Positions 9,472 through 18,874 of a stretch of 64,000 nt of DNA are shown piece after piece; the stretch's first letter is position 1; every line of letters starts with the position of its first letter. The DNA is from Clostridia bacterium UC5.1-1D10. Lineage in GTDB: Bacteria > Bacillota > Clostridia > Lachnospirales > Anaerotignaceae. Location of the stretch: NCBI GenBank assembly GCA_001304995.1, contig BBZU01000012.1:1-64000 (forward strand), given 5' to 3'. Below the pieces are notes generated by a model, which made no database searches, had not been told where the DNA came from, and was given only the letters and a program-made list of their open reading frames with translations. The position numbers and the translations under genes are program-made.

Positions 9472-10338
9472 ATGAAAAAAATAAAAGAAATCTATGAGAA
9501 CCGAATCTCCACATGGGCGAAATATTCCGGTTATCGTATCATCAAATGCCAAGGACAGGACTATATTGCCCCGGAAGAAAACGCGGTGCTGATGTGGTAT
9601 GACCCTGTGGAAAAGGAAGAAACGCTGATTGCCGATGTTCTGAATATGGGAAAAAGCATTGCGGATGCAAAGAATGGAAAGGGAATGACTGGGACGGCTT
9701 TGGATTTTGTTTCCAAGTATGGTTTGCTGGGCTGGATGCCGTCTTTGCCGGTGAATCCATATTTTTATTTGGAGTCTAAAGTTTTGCTGCCAGAAAATGA
9801 ATACTTTTTATTTTCCAGCACTACCAAAGATACAGAAAAATATTTGGAGCAGTTTCAAGTGGAACTAAATGGAGAAAAACTTTTGGGAGCTGGGCAAGAG
9901 CAAGGGCGTTCTCCCATATATGATTTAGTATTTTCCAAAAATTATTGTGAGCCAGTGGATTGGATTATCCCTTTTCTGCAGGAGATGTTTGAACACTTCC
10001 GTACCAAAGAAATGCTGGAAGAACCTAACTATGAGCCTTGGGAAAGAATGATTCTGCGAAAAAGGATAGAGAGTTTTTATCATCCAGGCGTCCCTTATGT
10101 GCTGCGGTATGATCCTGTGCTGAGTGCCTGCTGGGTGTTTGATAGCCTGAAAATGGTAGTAGAAACTGCTTGTGTCGTGGCATTGGGACAGGAGGAAGAT
10201 CCGGTTGCGTCCTGTAAACATTGCGGAAAATATTTCTATCGGGAGGATGTTCGGAGCGCTTATTGCTCTCATCGGTGCAGGAATCAGTATCATGTTTATC
10301 GGAGCAGGAAACGAAAAAGACTGGAAGAAAATGATTAA
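9472..10338 (+). CDS. Hypothetical protein with C-terminal CGNR-like zinc finger
   Basis: The protein has 288 residues. Its last 35 hold CKHCGKYF...YCSHRCRNQYHVYRSRKRKR, four cysteines followed by an RNQ/basic tail. This resembles the treble-clef CGNR zinc finger of DNA-binding regulators. The first 240 residues are unrecognised and have no membrane segment. An AAAGGCGG ribosome site lies 8 nt before ATG. The pairing with the sigma-like gene suggests a small regulatory module, but no target operon is evident. Confidence 0.6.
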   Translation: MKKIKEIYENRISTWAKYSGYRIIKCQGQDYIAPEENAVLMWYDPVEKEETLIADVLNMGKSIADAKNGKGMTGTALDFVSKYGLLGWMPSLPVNPYFYLESKVLLPENEYFLFSSTTKDTEKYLEQFQVELNGEKLLGAGQEQGRSPIYDLVFSKNYCEPVDWIIPFLQEMFEHFRTKEMLEEPNYEPWERMILRKRIESFYHPGVPYVLRYDPVLSACWVFDSLKMVVETACVVALGQEEDPVASCKHCGKYFYREDVRSAYCSHRCRNQYHVYRSRKRKRLEEND

Positions 10339-10345
10339 GATATAG

Positions 10346-10377
10346 AAAAAGCGGCTGGATAGCCGCTTTTTTTCATG
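10346..10377 (+). terminator. Terminator between convergent genes
   Basis: The stem AAGCGGCT with AGCCGCTT and a GGAT loop is followed by seven T residues. It sits between the zinc-finger gene and the convergent minus-strand gene whose stop codon it touches. Confidence 0.85.
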
Positions 10378-10987
10378 GGTGAAAACGATTCAAGAATAAT
10401 CGAAAGACCTCTTGATCAGTTTCCAAATCTCTAGTGAGGAATCGTTTTACCAGTTCTGTGGTGATGGTTTGGGAGAAAAGTTGAAGTGGAGAACAGGGAA
10501 GAAATCGACAAAGAAGGATATTTTGAAAGGTGTTCATCTTTTCTTTGCCGATGTACTCTCTGATTTTGTTCTCTGTCTGCTGGAGTTCTATGGTGTCCAC
10601 GGAAGAGAAAAGAGAATTTTTTTCCGCAAGAAAATTCAAAAGGGACTGCTCAAAAATAAAATCCGCTGTGGATGTCAGGCAGAGGTTTTGTTTTGTGGAT
10701 GCTTCCTGACATGGGAATTGCTCCATGATGGCAGAAATTTTTGGTGACGTTTTTCCGTTGGTATCAGAGAATAGAGGATGCATTTCTCCCATGGCAGTCT
10801 GAGCTTCGTCCTGCAAAACAATGAAATCAATTTGGGACACCATCTGGAAAAACAAAGATAAATAGTGATCTAGCAGGTAAGATTTCATGCCAAGAGCAGA
10901 ACGCAGTTCCTGTGCGGAACGAAATATTTCCCGAAAAGTAGGTGGGGACGGATCAGAAAGAGAAAGAAACGATTGCAGTATGTCCAT
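10373..10987 (-). CDS. Hypothetical helical protein
   Basis: I do not recognise this 204-residue protein. It is predicted soluble and mostly helical, with no signal peptide and no obvious motif; the two cysteines in LLCRFLPCSP are not a metal site I can name. CGGAGGTC lies 6 nt upstream of the ATG at 10987, a good ribosome site. It stands alone between a convergent regulator gene and a divergent membrane protein gene. Confidence 0.55.
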   Translation of the reverse strand: MDILQSFLSLSDPSPPTFREIFRSAQELRSALGMKSYLLDHYLSLFFQMVSQIDFIVLQDEAQTAMGEMHPLFSDTNGKTSPKISAIMEQFPCQEASTKQNLCLTSTADFIFEQSLLNFLAEKNSLFSSVDTIELQQTENKIREYIGKEKMNTFQNILLCRFLPCSPLQLFSQTITTELVKRFLTRDLETDQEVFRLFLNRFHP

Positions 10988-11225
10988 AACATGACCTCCG
11001 TTTATTTGAAGTCGGCAGAGCCGCTTGTGGTATATAAACTCTTGTGGAGAGGGATGTCAAGAGGAAGTAGGAAAAAATGCTAGAATTAAAAAAGGTTGAT
11101 AGTTTACGTTTTAAGAAAATCAAAATAGCTTTATGTATTGTTCCATGTTAGAATGAAAATAGATATTTGCTGAAAAAACGACTTAAGGCAGCTGTTCTTT
11201 TGTATAAGTGGAAGGGGGCAAAACC

Positions 11226-12005
11226 ATGAACAGGATTAAAAGCTTAAACGGCTATCAAAAAGGTGTCTTGTTATTGATGATTGCTATGGTAATCATATTT
11301 ACAGTGTTTTATGCCAAAACGATTTCGCGAGTGGGATTTGCATATCAGGGAGCTGTTCTTGTACCAAGCCAGGAAAATGGAAGTACAGTTTATGCTGGTA
11401 AAATTAAGGGAGAACAAGCATCATTTACCGTGACGCAGGATCAGACGGTAGTGTTTCAATATGGCGATAAAACCTATGGACCTTATACCGTAAAAAAAGA
11501 TTCTACGGCGCTTCCAAAGGCAGAGGATCTAAAAGAAGAAGCAAAATTAGAAGATATGGTTGGAGTTGAGATTCTTCAAGGGGATTCTATTTTGTTTCGT
11601 GGCGGTATTGAAAAGTTTGGTGATCACAACTTGCTTTATAACGAGGATGGCACCTTACATAGTTTCGGTATTTCTTTTGTAATCAACAATGGAGAAACAA
11701 GAGATGCCGATGGAAATCTCATTGATCCTATGGAGCCAGATGCCTCAACCATCTGGGAGTTGATAAATGGTCCCCAATTAACACATAAGGGTCAATGGTA
11801 TACTTGGTTTGGAGCCGTTGTTCTTTGTTTGCTCAATGGAATTTCGATTTTGTTTGCAGACGAATTGTTCCGTTGGAACATGAGGTTTCATATACGCGAT
11901 GCAGAAAACGCAGAGCCTTCAGATTGGGAAATGTGCTCAAGATATATCGCGTGGACTGTGATTGCCATAATGACGTTGGCGCTTTTCATTATGGGTCTTC
12001 AATAG
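11226..12005 (+). CDS. Membrane-anchored protein with an extracytoplasmic domain
   Basis: The product has about 259 residues. One TM segment lies near residues 14-31 (VLLLMIAMVIIFTVFY). A region of about 160 residues follows, probably outside the cell, with Gly- and Asp-rich beta-like stretches. Two more TM segments come at about 195-212 and 235-255. ATG at 11226 is preferred over the in-frame GTG at 11208 because GGAAGGGGG lies just upstream of it. The family is not recognised; such proteins with the ENGSTVYAGKI-type beta domain are common hypotheticals in Lachnospiraceae. A terminator lies 186 bp downstream. Confidence 0.7.
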   Translation: MNRIKSLNGYQKGVLLLMIAMVIIFTVFYAKTISRVGFAYQGAVLVPSQENGSTVYAGKIKGEQASFTVTQDQTVVFQYGDKTYGPYTVKKDSTALPKAEDLKEEAKLEDMVGVEILQGDSILFRGGIEKFGDHNLLYNEDGTLHSFGISFVINNGETRDADGNLIDPMEPDASTIWELINGPQLTHKGQWYTWFGAVVLCLLNGISILFADELFRWNMRFHIRDAENAEPSDWEMCSRYIAWTVIAIMTLALFIMGLQ

Positions 12006-12898
12006 TGAAGGTACTGTGTTAGAGTTTTTGTGTTGCAAACATGGTTTCAAAGTCCTTTTCCAGAATCAATATGCTGCATGCAAGTGTGTTTTAGCAGATG
12101 TATTGGATTAGGGCTGATTCTTGATTTAAGCTGCAAATGCCTATGTAAATGTACTGATGGTGAGTTTGAAAAACAAAATACTTGATGAATGACCGTTGAT
12201 TTATGCCACTTCGTGGTAGAATCAGCGGTCTTTTTTGTTCTTAGTTTTGATAATTGAGGATGCTTTTGCACCAGAAAAGAAATGGTTTGTAGTGTGATTG
12301 CGAAAGGCACAGATAGAATTTTGGCTTGTATAGGAACCAGCGTAAGAACTGCATTAGAGGGAGAAAAAAGAAAGGGCAGGACGCAATTTAACAAACGTCA
12401 AAGGATACCCCCTGTGTGCCCTTGTACGCCCCTGTGTGGCGTTTTCTTTCTAAGATGGAGGAATTGCCCTATGTTGGTAGAAAATCGGCGGAAAAATGAG
12501 ATTTAGAATATCACAAAATGTGATATATTTCGGGTGATTTTAAGTGCAAAAAATGATTGCAGGTTAAAGCGGCGGTGTCTTTTTTCGCCTCAATTTCCTC
12601 CAATCCCCGTAGTGCGGGGATTGTTGCCCTCAAAATCTGATGTCATAAACAAGCCGCAGACGTCGGTTCGTGCGTTACAGGAAGAAAAAAGCGGGAGTTT
12701 GCTTAGAAAATATGAGATTTTCCACAGACGTCGGTACCGGCATCAAGTGCGTTTTTGGAGGATAAAAAACATGATGGGATGTGAATGTTTTGCTGGCAAA
12801 AATTGTATTTTTTGCGAACTGTGGCATAATGCTTGTATAGGGTAATTTCAATCAAACTAGCATAGTAGAGAGAAAAACAGAAGGGCATGGGATGATTA
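12006..12898. other. Intergenic stretch with hairpins, no gene recognised
   Basis: The stretch contains a strong terminator (12191-12236), a 9-bp perfect hairpin CAATCCCCG/CGGGGATTG (12601-12623) and two copies of CAGACGTCGGT (about 12656 and 12724). The short open frames show no coding features or ribosome sites. Confidence 0.5.
12191..12236 (+). terminator. Two-tier hairpin terminator
   Basis: GACCGTTGATT (12191-12201) pairs with AATCAGCGGTC (12220-12230) with one G-T pair. An inner GCCAC/GTGGT stem and six T residues complete it. It is downstream of the membrane protein gene. Confidence 0.75.
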
Positions 12899-14078
12899 AT
12901 GAATCAAGAGATTTACAATGAAAATGAACAGGCGTTAAAAGAATTCCTTCTGGATATTTCTTGTCTGGATCAGCTTGCGGAATGGTCTGATTCTTTTAAT
13001 CTGTTTGATGTATTAAAAATTACCAGAGTGGAAATTAGACACAGTAATATGTTGGCTTGGCTTTTAGACCCCAATGAAAATCATGGATTAGAAAAGAATA
13101 TACTGGAGGAATTTATCCGTTTTGCTATTGTTTCTGGTGGATGCGAGTTGTCCGTATTTGATTTGCTGAAAATTACATATGAGGATTTTTGCGTATACAG
13201 AGAGTGGAATCACTTAGATATCCTGGCAGTATCGAAACAATCTAAAATTGTGCTATGCATCGAGAATAAAATTGATTCCGGGGAAGGCTATCGTCAATTG
13301 GAAAGATATCGGAAATGGATTTATGATGCTTACCCCGCGTATCAGAAAGTGCTTATTTATCTTTCACCGGATGGGAGAGAAGGAAATGATGCCTTATATT
13401 GGTGTTCTATGAGCTACCAGAATGTTTTGGAGATCATTGAAAAATGTTATGAAAAATCGAATTTAAGTCCAGAGGTTTCCGTTTTGATTTCTAATTATCT
13501 GGATGTCATTAGGAGGGATATTGTGGGTGACGAAAAGCTTGCAAAAATATGTGAGGAAATTTATGCAAAGCATAAAAAAGCGTTGGATTTGATTTTTGAA
13601 TATAAACCTGACCGTGCTATGGATGTTGCTCATATATTCCATAAATGGTTGAGAGCAATGACTGATAAAGGTGAACTGATTGCAGATCTTGAAACAAGCA
13701 ACAAGACGTTTATTCGATTCAAAACAAAAACGATGTCAGAAATACTGCCGGATGCAGAAAATGCTTTGAGCGGATGGAATACAAAGAATTTTTATTTCTA
13801 TGAGATAGTGAATCATGGTGGATATGATTATAAGATACAGTTTGCAGTAAGCTCAAAAAATATCCCAGATGATTTACGAAAAATATGTGATCGGGTCAAT
13901 GAGATTTTTCCGGCGAAAAATGCAAAAAGAAAACTGGCAGTGGAGAAATCATTTCCATACAAGCAAGAGGAAAATTGACGAAAGCATAGATGAAGAAGAG
14001 TTGATGAAAAATCTGGACGCTGATTGGCTGAAGATAAAGGAATTTGAAAAAAGGCTGAAGAAGGAGTTAGGTTTATAG
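12899..14078 (+). CDS. PD-(D/E)XK nuclease superfamily protein (PDDEXK_4-like), frameshift near the 3' end
   Basis: This is a probable DNA nuclease of the PD-(D/E)XK_4 family, often found in defence islands. Catalytic residues are visible as HLDILAV (D107) and LCIENKI (E122-x-K124), followed by QLERYRKW as in related nucleases. The N-terminal RHSNMLAWLLDP is also typical. The frame from 12899 stops at 13976, but deleting one A from the run at 13972-13975 continues it through IDESIDEEELMKNLDADW to 14078, giving about 392 residues. The tail has the same codon style, so I treat the stop as an indel artefact. The gene lies 27 bp before the MazG-like gene, probably in one operon. Confidence 0.75.
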
Positions 14079-14105
14079 CCTTAAAAGTTTTGAGGAGGAT
14101 ATACG

Positions 14106-14428
14106 GTGAAGGTTAAGAAATATCATAAATTAGTGCGGGATCGTATCCCGGAGATTATAGAGAGCGACGGTAAGCAGTGCGTATGCGAAGTGCTTTCTTC
14201 AGAGGAATATCTTGTACTGCTGGATGAAAAACTTCAGGAAGAACTGCACGAGTATGAAGAAAGCAAATCTCTGGAAGAACTGGCAGACCTTCTGGAAGTG
14301 ATGTATGCTGTCGTAAAAGCAAGGGGCTGGAGCGTAGAAAAACTGGAGCAGGTCAGAAAAGAAAAAGCCAAACAGAGAGGCGGATTTGAAAAAGGATTCT
14401 GCTGAAGGAAGTTCAAGTAAGAGAGTAA
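14106..14428 (+). CDS. MazG-like nucleoside triphosphate pyrophosphohydrolase, 3' frameshift
   Basis: A small all-alpha NTP pyrophosphohydrolase related to phosphoribosyl-ATP pyrophosphatase. The N-terminal KYHKLVRDRIPEIIE is the family signature, and EELHEYEES with LEELADLLEVMYA carries the acidic metal-binding residues (E-x2-E and E-x2-D). The start is GTG, with GAGGA 8 nt upstream. As read it stops after GGFEKGFC; one more A in the run at 14389-14393 gives the usual family ending GGFEKRILLKEV and a stop at 14426-14428, about 107 residues. Relatives hydrolyse NTPs in the cytoplasm. Position inside a nuclease cluster suggests a nucleotide-sensing or nucleotide-depleting defence role, which is inference. 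Confidence 0.8.
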
Positions 14429-14476
14429 CTAGAAGAAGTAGACAAAGAGTTTTGAAAGGTTACGGAGAACAATCAT

Positions 14477-15511
14477 ATGAAACTGCATTATTTTCAGAGA
14501 TATCATACCAAAGAGAATGTGGCTACGGCAAATACCATGCTATTGCTGTCTCGCTTATACCATTATTCAACAACAAAATTTTTTCAATTTCTAAAGTCAG
14601 AATATTTTCTGGATGCTTTTGAACCGGAAATTGTATTTCGGTTGCAGGAGAAAAAATTTGGATAGTGTTCCAGATGCAACGATTACACAGGAGAGTTTTA
14701 AAATTGTTATAGAAACAAAGCTCAGTGATTGGTTTTATGAAGAACAGCTGTGAACCACATAAAGTCTTTTGGAGATGCCAAGCATAAAGTGTTAATTACC
14801 ATAGCTCCGGAATTTATGAAACAAGATAAACGGAATCTTATTGAGAAAAAGATTCGGGAAAATAAAGAAAACGGGTCTTCTCCTATGATTCATATCAACA
14901 CAACCTTTGAAGAACTCACAAATGCAATACAAGATGTGATCGATGATCGGGATTATGAGATGAAAGAAGTTTTAGATGATTACTTAGAATATTGTTATAA
15001 CGATGGTCTGATTTCTGGCGCAGATTCTTGGAAGTATATGCGTATGCAGTTGGCAGGGGCAACTTTTGCATTTAATATGTCTGAGAATCTATATTACGAT
15101 AAGAGCGAACGCAAATTTAGAGCACACGATTATTTAGGATTGTACTTAAAAAAGAGTGTACGCGCCATTGGAAAAATTTCCGCCAGAATCACTGCTGTGG
15201 AAACAGAAAATGGAATGGTCTATGAAGCGGAGTATGGAGCATTAACAAAAGAACGCAAAGAAGCGATCCTTAGGGCCATTGCAGATAGTACAAAATATGG
15301 ATATGATTTGAAAACTGTGAAGCATAGATATTTTTTCGTAGAAAAATTTTATGAAATGGATTTCAAAAAAATCACACCAAGACCACCGATGGGGGCTCGT
15401 GTTTTTGATTTGCAACAAATATTGGGCAGAAATGAAATGCCAGAAGTTTCTCAAATTGCAAAAAATGCTTTCAGAAAAAACTTGGGAATGAAAATATGGA
15501 AAAATTTGTGA
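14477..15511 (+). pseudogene. Uncharacterised PD-(D/E)XK nuclease-like protein, frame broken twice
   Basis: The reconstructed product has about 344 residues. ATG at 14477 follows GGAG by 9 nt. The N-terminal 95 residues carry a clean nuclease signature: VPDATI (PD at 65-66) and KIVIETKL (E79-x-K81). A surplus A at 14651-14656 and a missing base near 14749 break the frame; correcting both returns to the original frame and runs to TGA at 15511. The C-terminal 250 residues (around LYYDKSERKFRAHDYLGLY) are unrecognised and may be a target-sensing domain. It sits 15 bp before the nuclease-helicase gene, so the two probably work together. Confidence 0.65.
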
Positions 15512-15526
15512 ATGTGAGGGATGAAG

Positions 15527-17802
15527 ATGACGAACTATCAATCTGTATTTGGCAGCAGTGCAGAAAATCTGTTCATAGAATTGTTCAGTGATACATTTGG
15601 CGTGGAAAAGGCGGGGTATCTTTATTCCCAATATCATTTTTATGACATTTATCAAAATAGTCGATATGCAGATTTTCTTTTGGAAAACGGCGGAAAGAAA
15701 ATTGCTATCGAAATCGATGACGAAGCATCTCACAACCCAAGTCTGGTATCCAGAAATAAATTTTATGACGATCTCTTAAAACAAAACAGCATGGTATATC
15801 TTGGCTGGGATGTGTATCGTTGGGCAGTGCATCAATTACAGCAGCAGCCAGAGCTGGTAAAAGATGAACTGCGTATTTTTCTAGGTCAGCATCCGCATTT
15901 TCGAGAAATCGAAGATTATCTGCCAACACAAAAAGGAAAGGCATTGGATGGTTCGAATCTTGAGTTAAAGGATCATCAGCAAAAAGCTTTAGATGTCCTG
16001 AAAGAAATGCGGAAAGCCCATGAAAGCATTGGACTTTTGCACCATGCAACGGGGACAGGTAAAACCGTAATAGCAGTTTCAGATGCAAAACGCATAGGAA
16101 AGAAAACGCTGTTTTTGGCACATACCATTGAACTGGTGGAACAGGCAGCGAAAACATTTCGAGAACTTTGGTCTGATGTAACAACAGGAGTATTTGCCGA
16201 TAATCAAAAAGACAGAGACACTTTTGTAATCTGTGGAAGTATCCAGAGCATTGCTTTGCACTTAGATGAATTCAAAGAAGATGAATTTGGTTATCTCATC
16301 ATTGACGAGGCGCATCATGCGGCAGCGGATACTTATCAGAAAGTGCTTTCTTATTTCAAGCCTGATTTTACATTGGGACTAACTGCAACACCGGAGCGGA
16401 CAGACGAAACAGATATTTTAGATGTTTTCAAACATACAGTACATCGACTGGATATCCAGACTGCGGTAGAAATTGGAGAATTGGTTCCGGTGCGGTGCAT
16501 TCGGATACATACGAATATTGATTTGTCAAAGGTTCGCTTTCATAGTGTGCAGTATCATATTCGAGATCTGGAGAGCAAAATTTTTGTGCCTGAGCGAAAT
16601 CAGCTGATCGTAGATACATGGCTTCAGTATGTTAAAGATAAACGGACGGTTATTTTCTGTGCTTCTGTAAAACACGCAGAAGAAATTGCAGATAGATTGT
16701 ATCAAGCTGGGGTTGCGGCAGAAGCTGTATCAGGTGGCATGAAAGCAAGTCTTAGGCAGGAGGTAATGGAGCGATTTCAAAAGGGTGAAGTGAAAGTACT
16801 TTGTGCTTGCGATTTGTTGAATGAAGGATGGGACTGCCCGGAAACAGAAGTGTTGTTTATGGCAAGACCTACGATGTCAAAGGTGCTGTATACCCAACAG
16901 TTGGGGCGTGGTATGCGTTTGGCTGAAGGAAAAGAAAGCTTGATGGTTTTTGACTTTGTGGATAATGCAGGTCAGTTCAATATGCCATATTCTATGCATC
17001 GGATGTTTCGGTTAAAGGAATATCGCCCAGGTGCATTGGTTCTTGGGAGTGAGAAACAGAAGCGTGCAGAACAAGGGTTGTATGAAAAAGGAGAACGACC
17101 GGACGCCATTATTGATTGGCCGGTGGATGCTCTGGATTATGAGGTAGTGGATATTTTCAACTGGCAAGAAGAAGCAGCTGGTATGATTTCACAAATGGAA
17201 TTTGTCCGTCGAGTGAATGTGCAGACAGAAACCATTGAGAGATATGTGAGGGAAGGAAAGATGATTCCTGATCTTGTGGTACCAATGAGTGAGCATCGTG
17301 TGTTCAAATATTTCAAAGAGGAGACTTTGAAACAGTACGCAAAACAGTTTGGGTGGACATTGATTGACGAATCTAACCGAAAACAACTTTTTATGGACAT
17401 GGTGCGCCAGATGGATATGAGCTATTCCTATAAACCGGTGCTGCTCTTGGGAATTTTACAACATGCAGATCCCAAAGGGCGTGTAAAGTTGGAAGACCTG
17501 GTAGCTTTTTTCAAAAGCTTTTATGCAGAACGGAAAGAAAAGGGGCTGGTGGTGGAAAAGTCAAACAGTATCTATGCAAAAGAAAGGACAACAGATCGTG
17601 ACATAGAGAAAATATTTTATCCAATCCCTTCAAGCGCTTTGAGGACATGCAGATGATGTGTCATACAAAAACACTGGGTGTGATTCAGGTGGATGAGAGT
17701 GTGTGGAGAAAACTGACAGAGGAAGAAAAACGGGAGATTAAGAAGATTTGCTTAGAGAAGCTGGAAACATATTATCAAAGAATAGAAAACAAATCCCCAT
17801 AA
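15527..17802 (+). CDS. Fusion of a PD-(D/E)XK nuclease domain with a superfamily 2 helicase, 3' frameshift
   Basis: About 758 residues when reconstructed. Residues 1-110 look like a DUF559/Vsr-type endonuclease fold (RYADFLL, then IAIEIDDE). SF2 helicase motifs follow: HHATGTGKT (about 172-180), IIDEAHH (258-264), LTATPERTD (285-293) and QLGRGMRL. The C-terminal 230 residues are unassigned. The frame as given ends at 17656; one more T in the run near 17615-17618 restores IFLSNPFKRFEDMQ and carries on to TAA at 17800. ATG at 15527 is preferred because GAGGG is 6 nt upstream. DNA unwinding coupled to cleavage is inferred from the domains, as in helicase-nuclease defence systems. Confidence 0.8.
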
Positions 17803-17827
17803 ACGGCAGTAGGCAGGGGGAATTGTT

Positions 17828-18222
17828 ATGGATGAAATCAAAAAAGGACAGAACTCATGATGAACGTCATGGATGCAACAACCATTCCACATTTTTCGAT
17901 GGAAAAACTGCGTGATGAAAGGTGCAGAAAAATATCTTTGGGGCAGTTAACAGCTTTCGGCTTGGCTTTTGAACCACTGGTGGCAGCAATACAGGCTATA
18001 ACGGGTAATGCAGAACATGGAGCAAGTGGGAGACGGACAGGCAGTCCTAACTCTGTTGTCAGTCAATCTACTATGTTGTTTATTGCAGCAACATTATGTC
18101 AAATAGAGAGCAAGTTAAATGATATTCAGGAACTTCAAAAAGAAATGATAGATTTTCTGAAAGCAAAAGAAAAAACAAAATTGAAGGGCAATATCAATAC
18201 ACTTGTGGATGTGCTGGAATAA
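17828..18222 (+). CDS. Small hypothetical protein in the nuclease-helicase operon, 5' frameshift
   Basis: AGGGGG lies 7 nt before ATG 17828, but that frame stops after ten codons. Adding one A to the run at 17840-17845 gives MDEIKKRTELMMNVMDATT and joins the long frame that otherwise starts at 17857. The product has about 131 residues. Its C-terminal half (LFIAATLCQIESKLNDIQEL and on) is a predicted helix or coiled coil ending in Lys-rich KAKEKTKLKG. The middle has a Gly/Ser-rich stretch (GNAEHGASGRRTGS). No family is recognised. It follows the helicase by 25 bp and may be a small partner subunit. Confidence 0.55.
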
Positions 18223-18874
18223 TACAAATATAACTGGAATAATGAGAAATATGTTATTGATTTATCTTAATTTAATTACGCTTGATTTTTCGGCTTCGAA
18301 AGCTATTTTTGTATTTACATTTTATTGAGTATATAATAACCGTGTGGATTTGTTCCTTTTTGAGACAGGAATGTTAGGCAATATAGGGTAAAAAGTCCTT
18401 GATTTATGCGGTTTCATGTAGGAATCCGTCAAGATGATACTTTAAATTTGTACCTCCACCCAATGGGGTTCTATCAAAAAATATTTTACTAAGCTTAAAT
18501 GAAATAAAAATATGATATAAAAAATAGCAAATTTGTGACAAAACAGTATTGGAATAATAGATTTCAAAAATTGTTTTGCAGGTTTTGTAAAGATTGATAT
18601 TATAGAAACAAGTACAACCCAGATATAGATAGCGATTTCTCTATTATTAAATTTATTTTGTAGTTCAATTTCCTATAATCTCTCCTTCAGACTAAAATGT
18701 ACTTATAATAACATAAATATGTATCACTAACAAACAAAAAGGAGCTATTGCAAAATGATTTAACATGTAAATTGCGATCAACAGAACGGACATATCATCT
18801 GTGCGATGATATGTCCGTTCTGTTGGTTAAGCCAAAACCGATTAACATTTCTGCTGATTCGCTTTGCTTGACTA
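18223..18874. other. AT-rich intergenic stretch
   Basis: No gene is supported. The stretch separates plus-strand nuclease genes from the minus-strand restriction operon. Its only marked feature is the long hairpin at 18779-18825, listed separately. Confidence 0.6.
18779..18825. terminator. Perfect 21-bp hairpin after the LlaJI-type operon
   Basis: Positions 18779-18799 (CAACAGAACGGACATATCATC, 21 nt, given here as two runs: CAACAGAACG and GACATATCATC) pair without mismatch with 18805-18825 around a 5-nt loop. It lies 50 bp past the restriction gene. There is no T-run, so it may be a transcript-stabilising or Rho-dependent end rather than a classic terminator. Confidence 0.55.

Noticed and set aside
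12282-12845. Short open frames between the membrane protein and the first nuclease gene
   Set aside because: They have no ribosome site and their composition is like non-coding DNA; hairpins cut across them.
14477-15511. Assignment of this protein as HamA of a Hachiman system
   Set aside because: The nuclease motif and adjacent helicase fit the idea, but I cannot see the DUF1837 sequence features, so I did not name the system.
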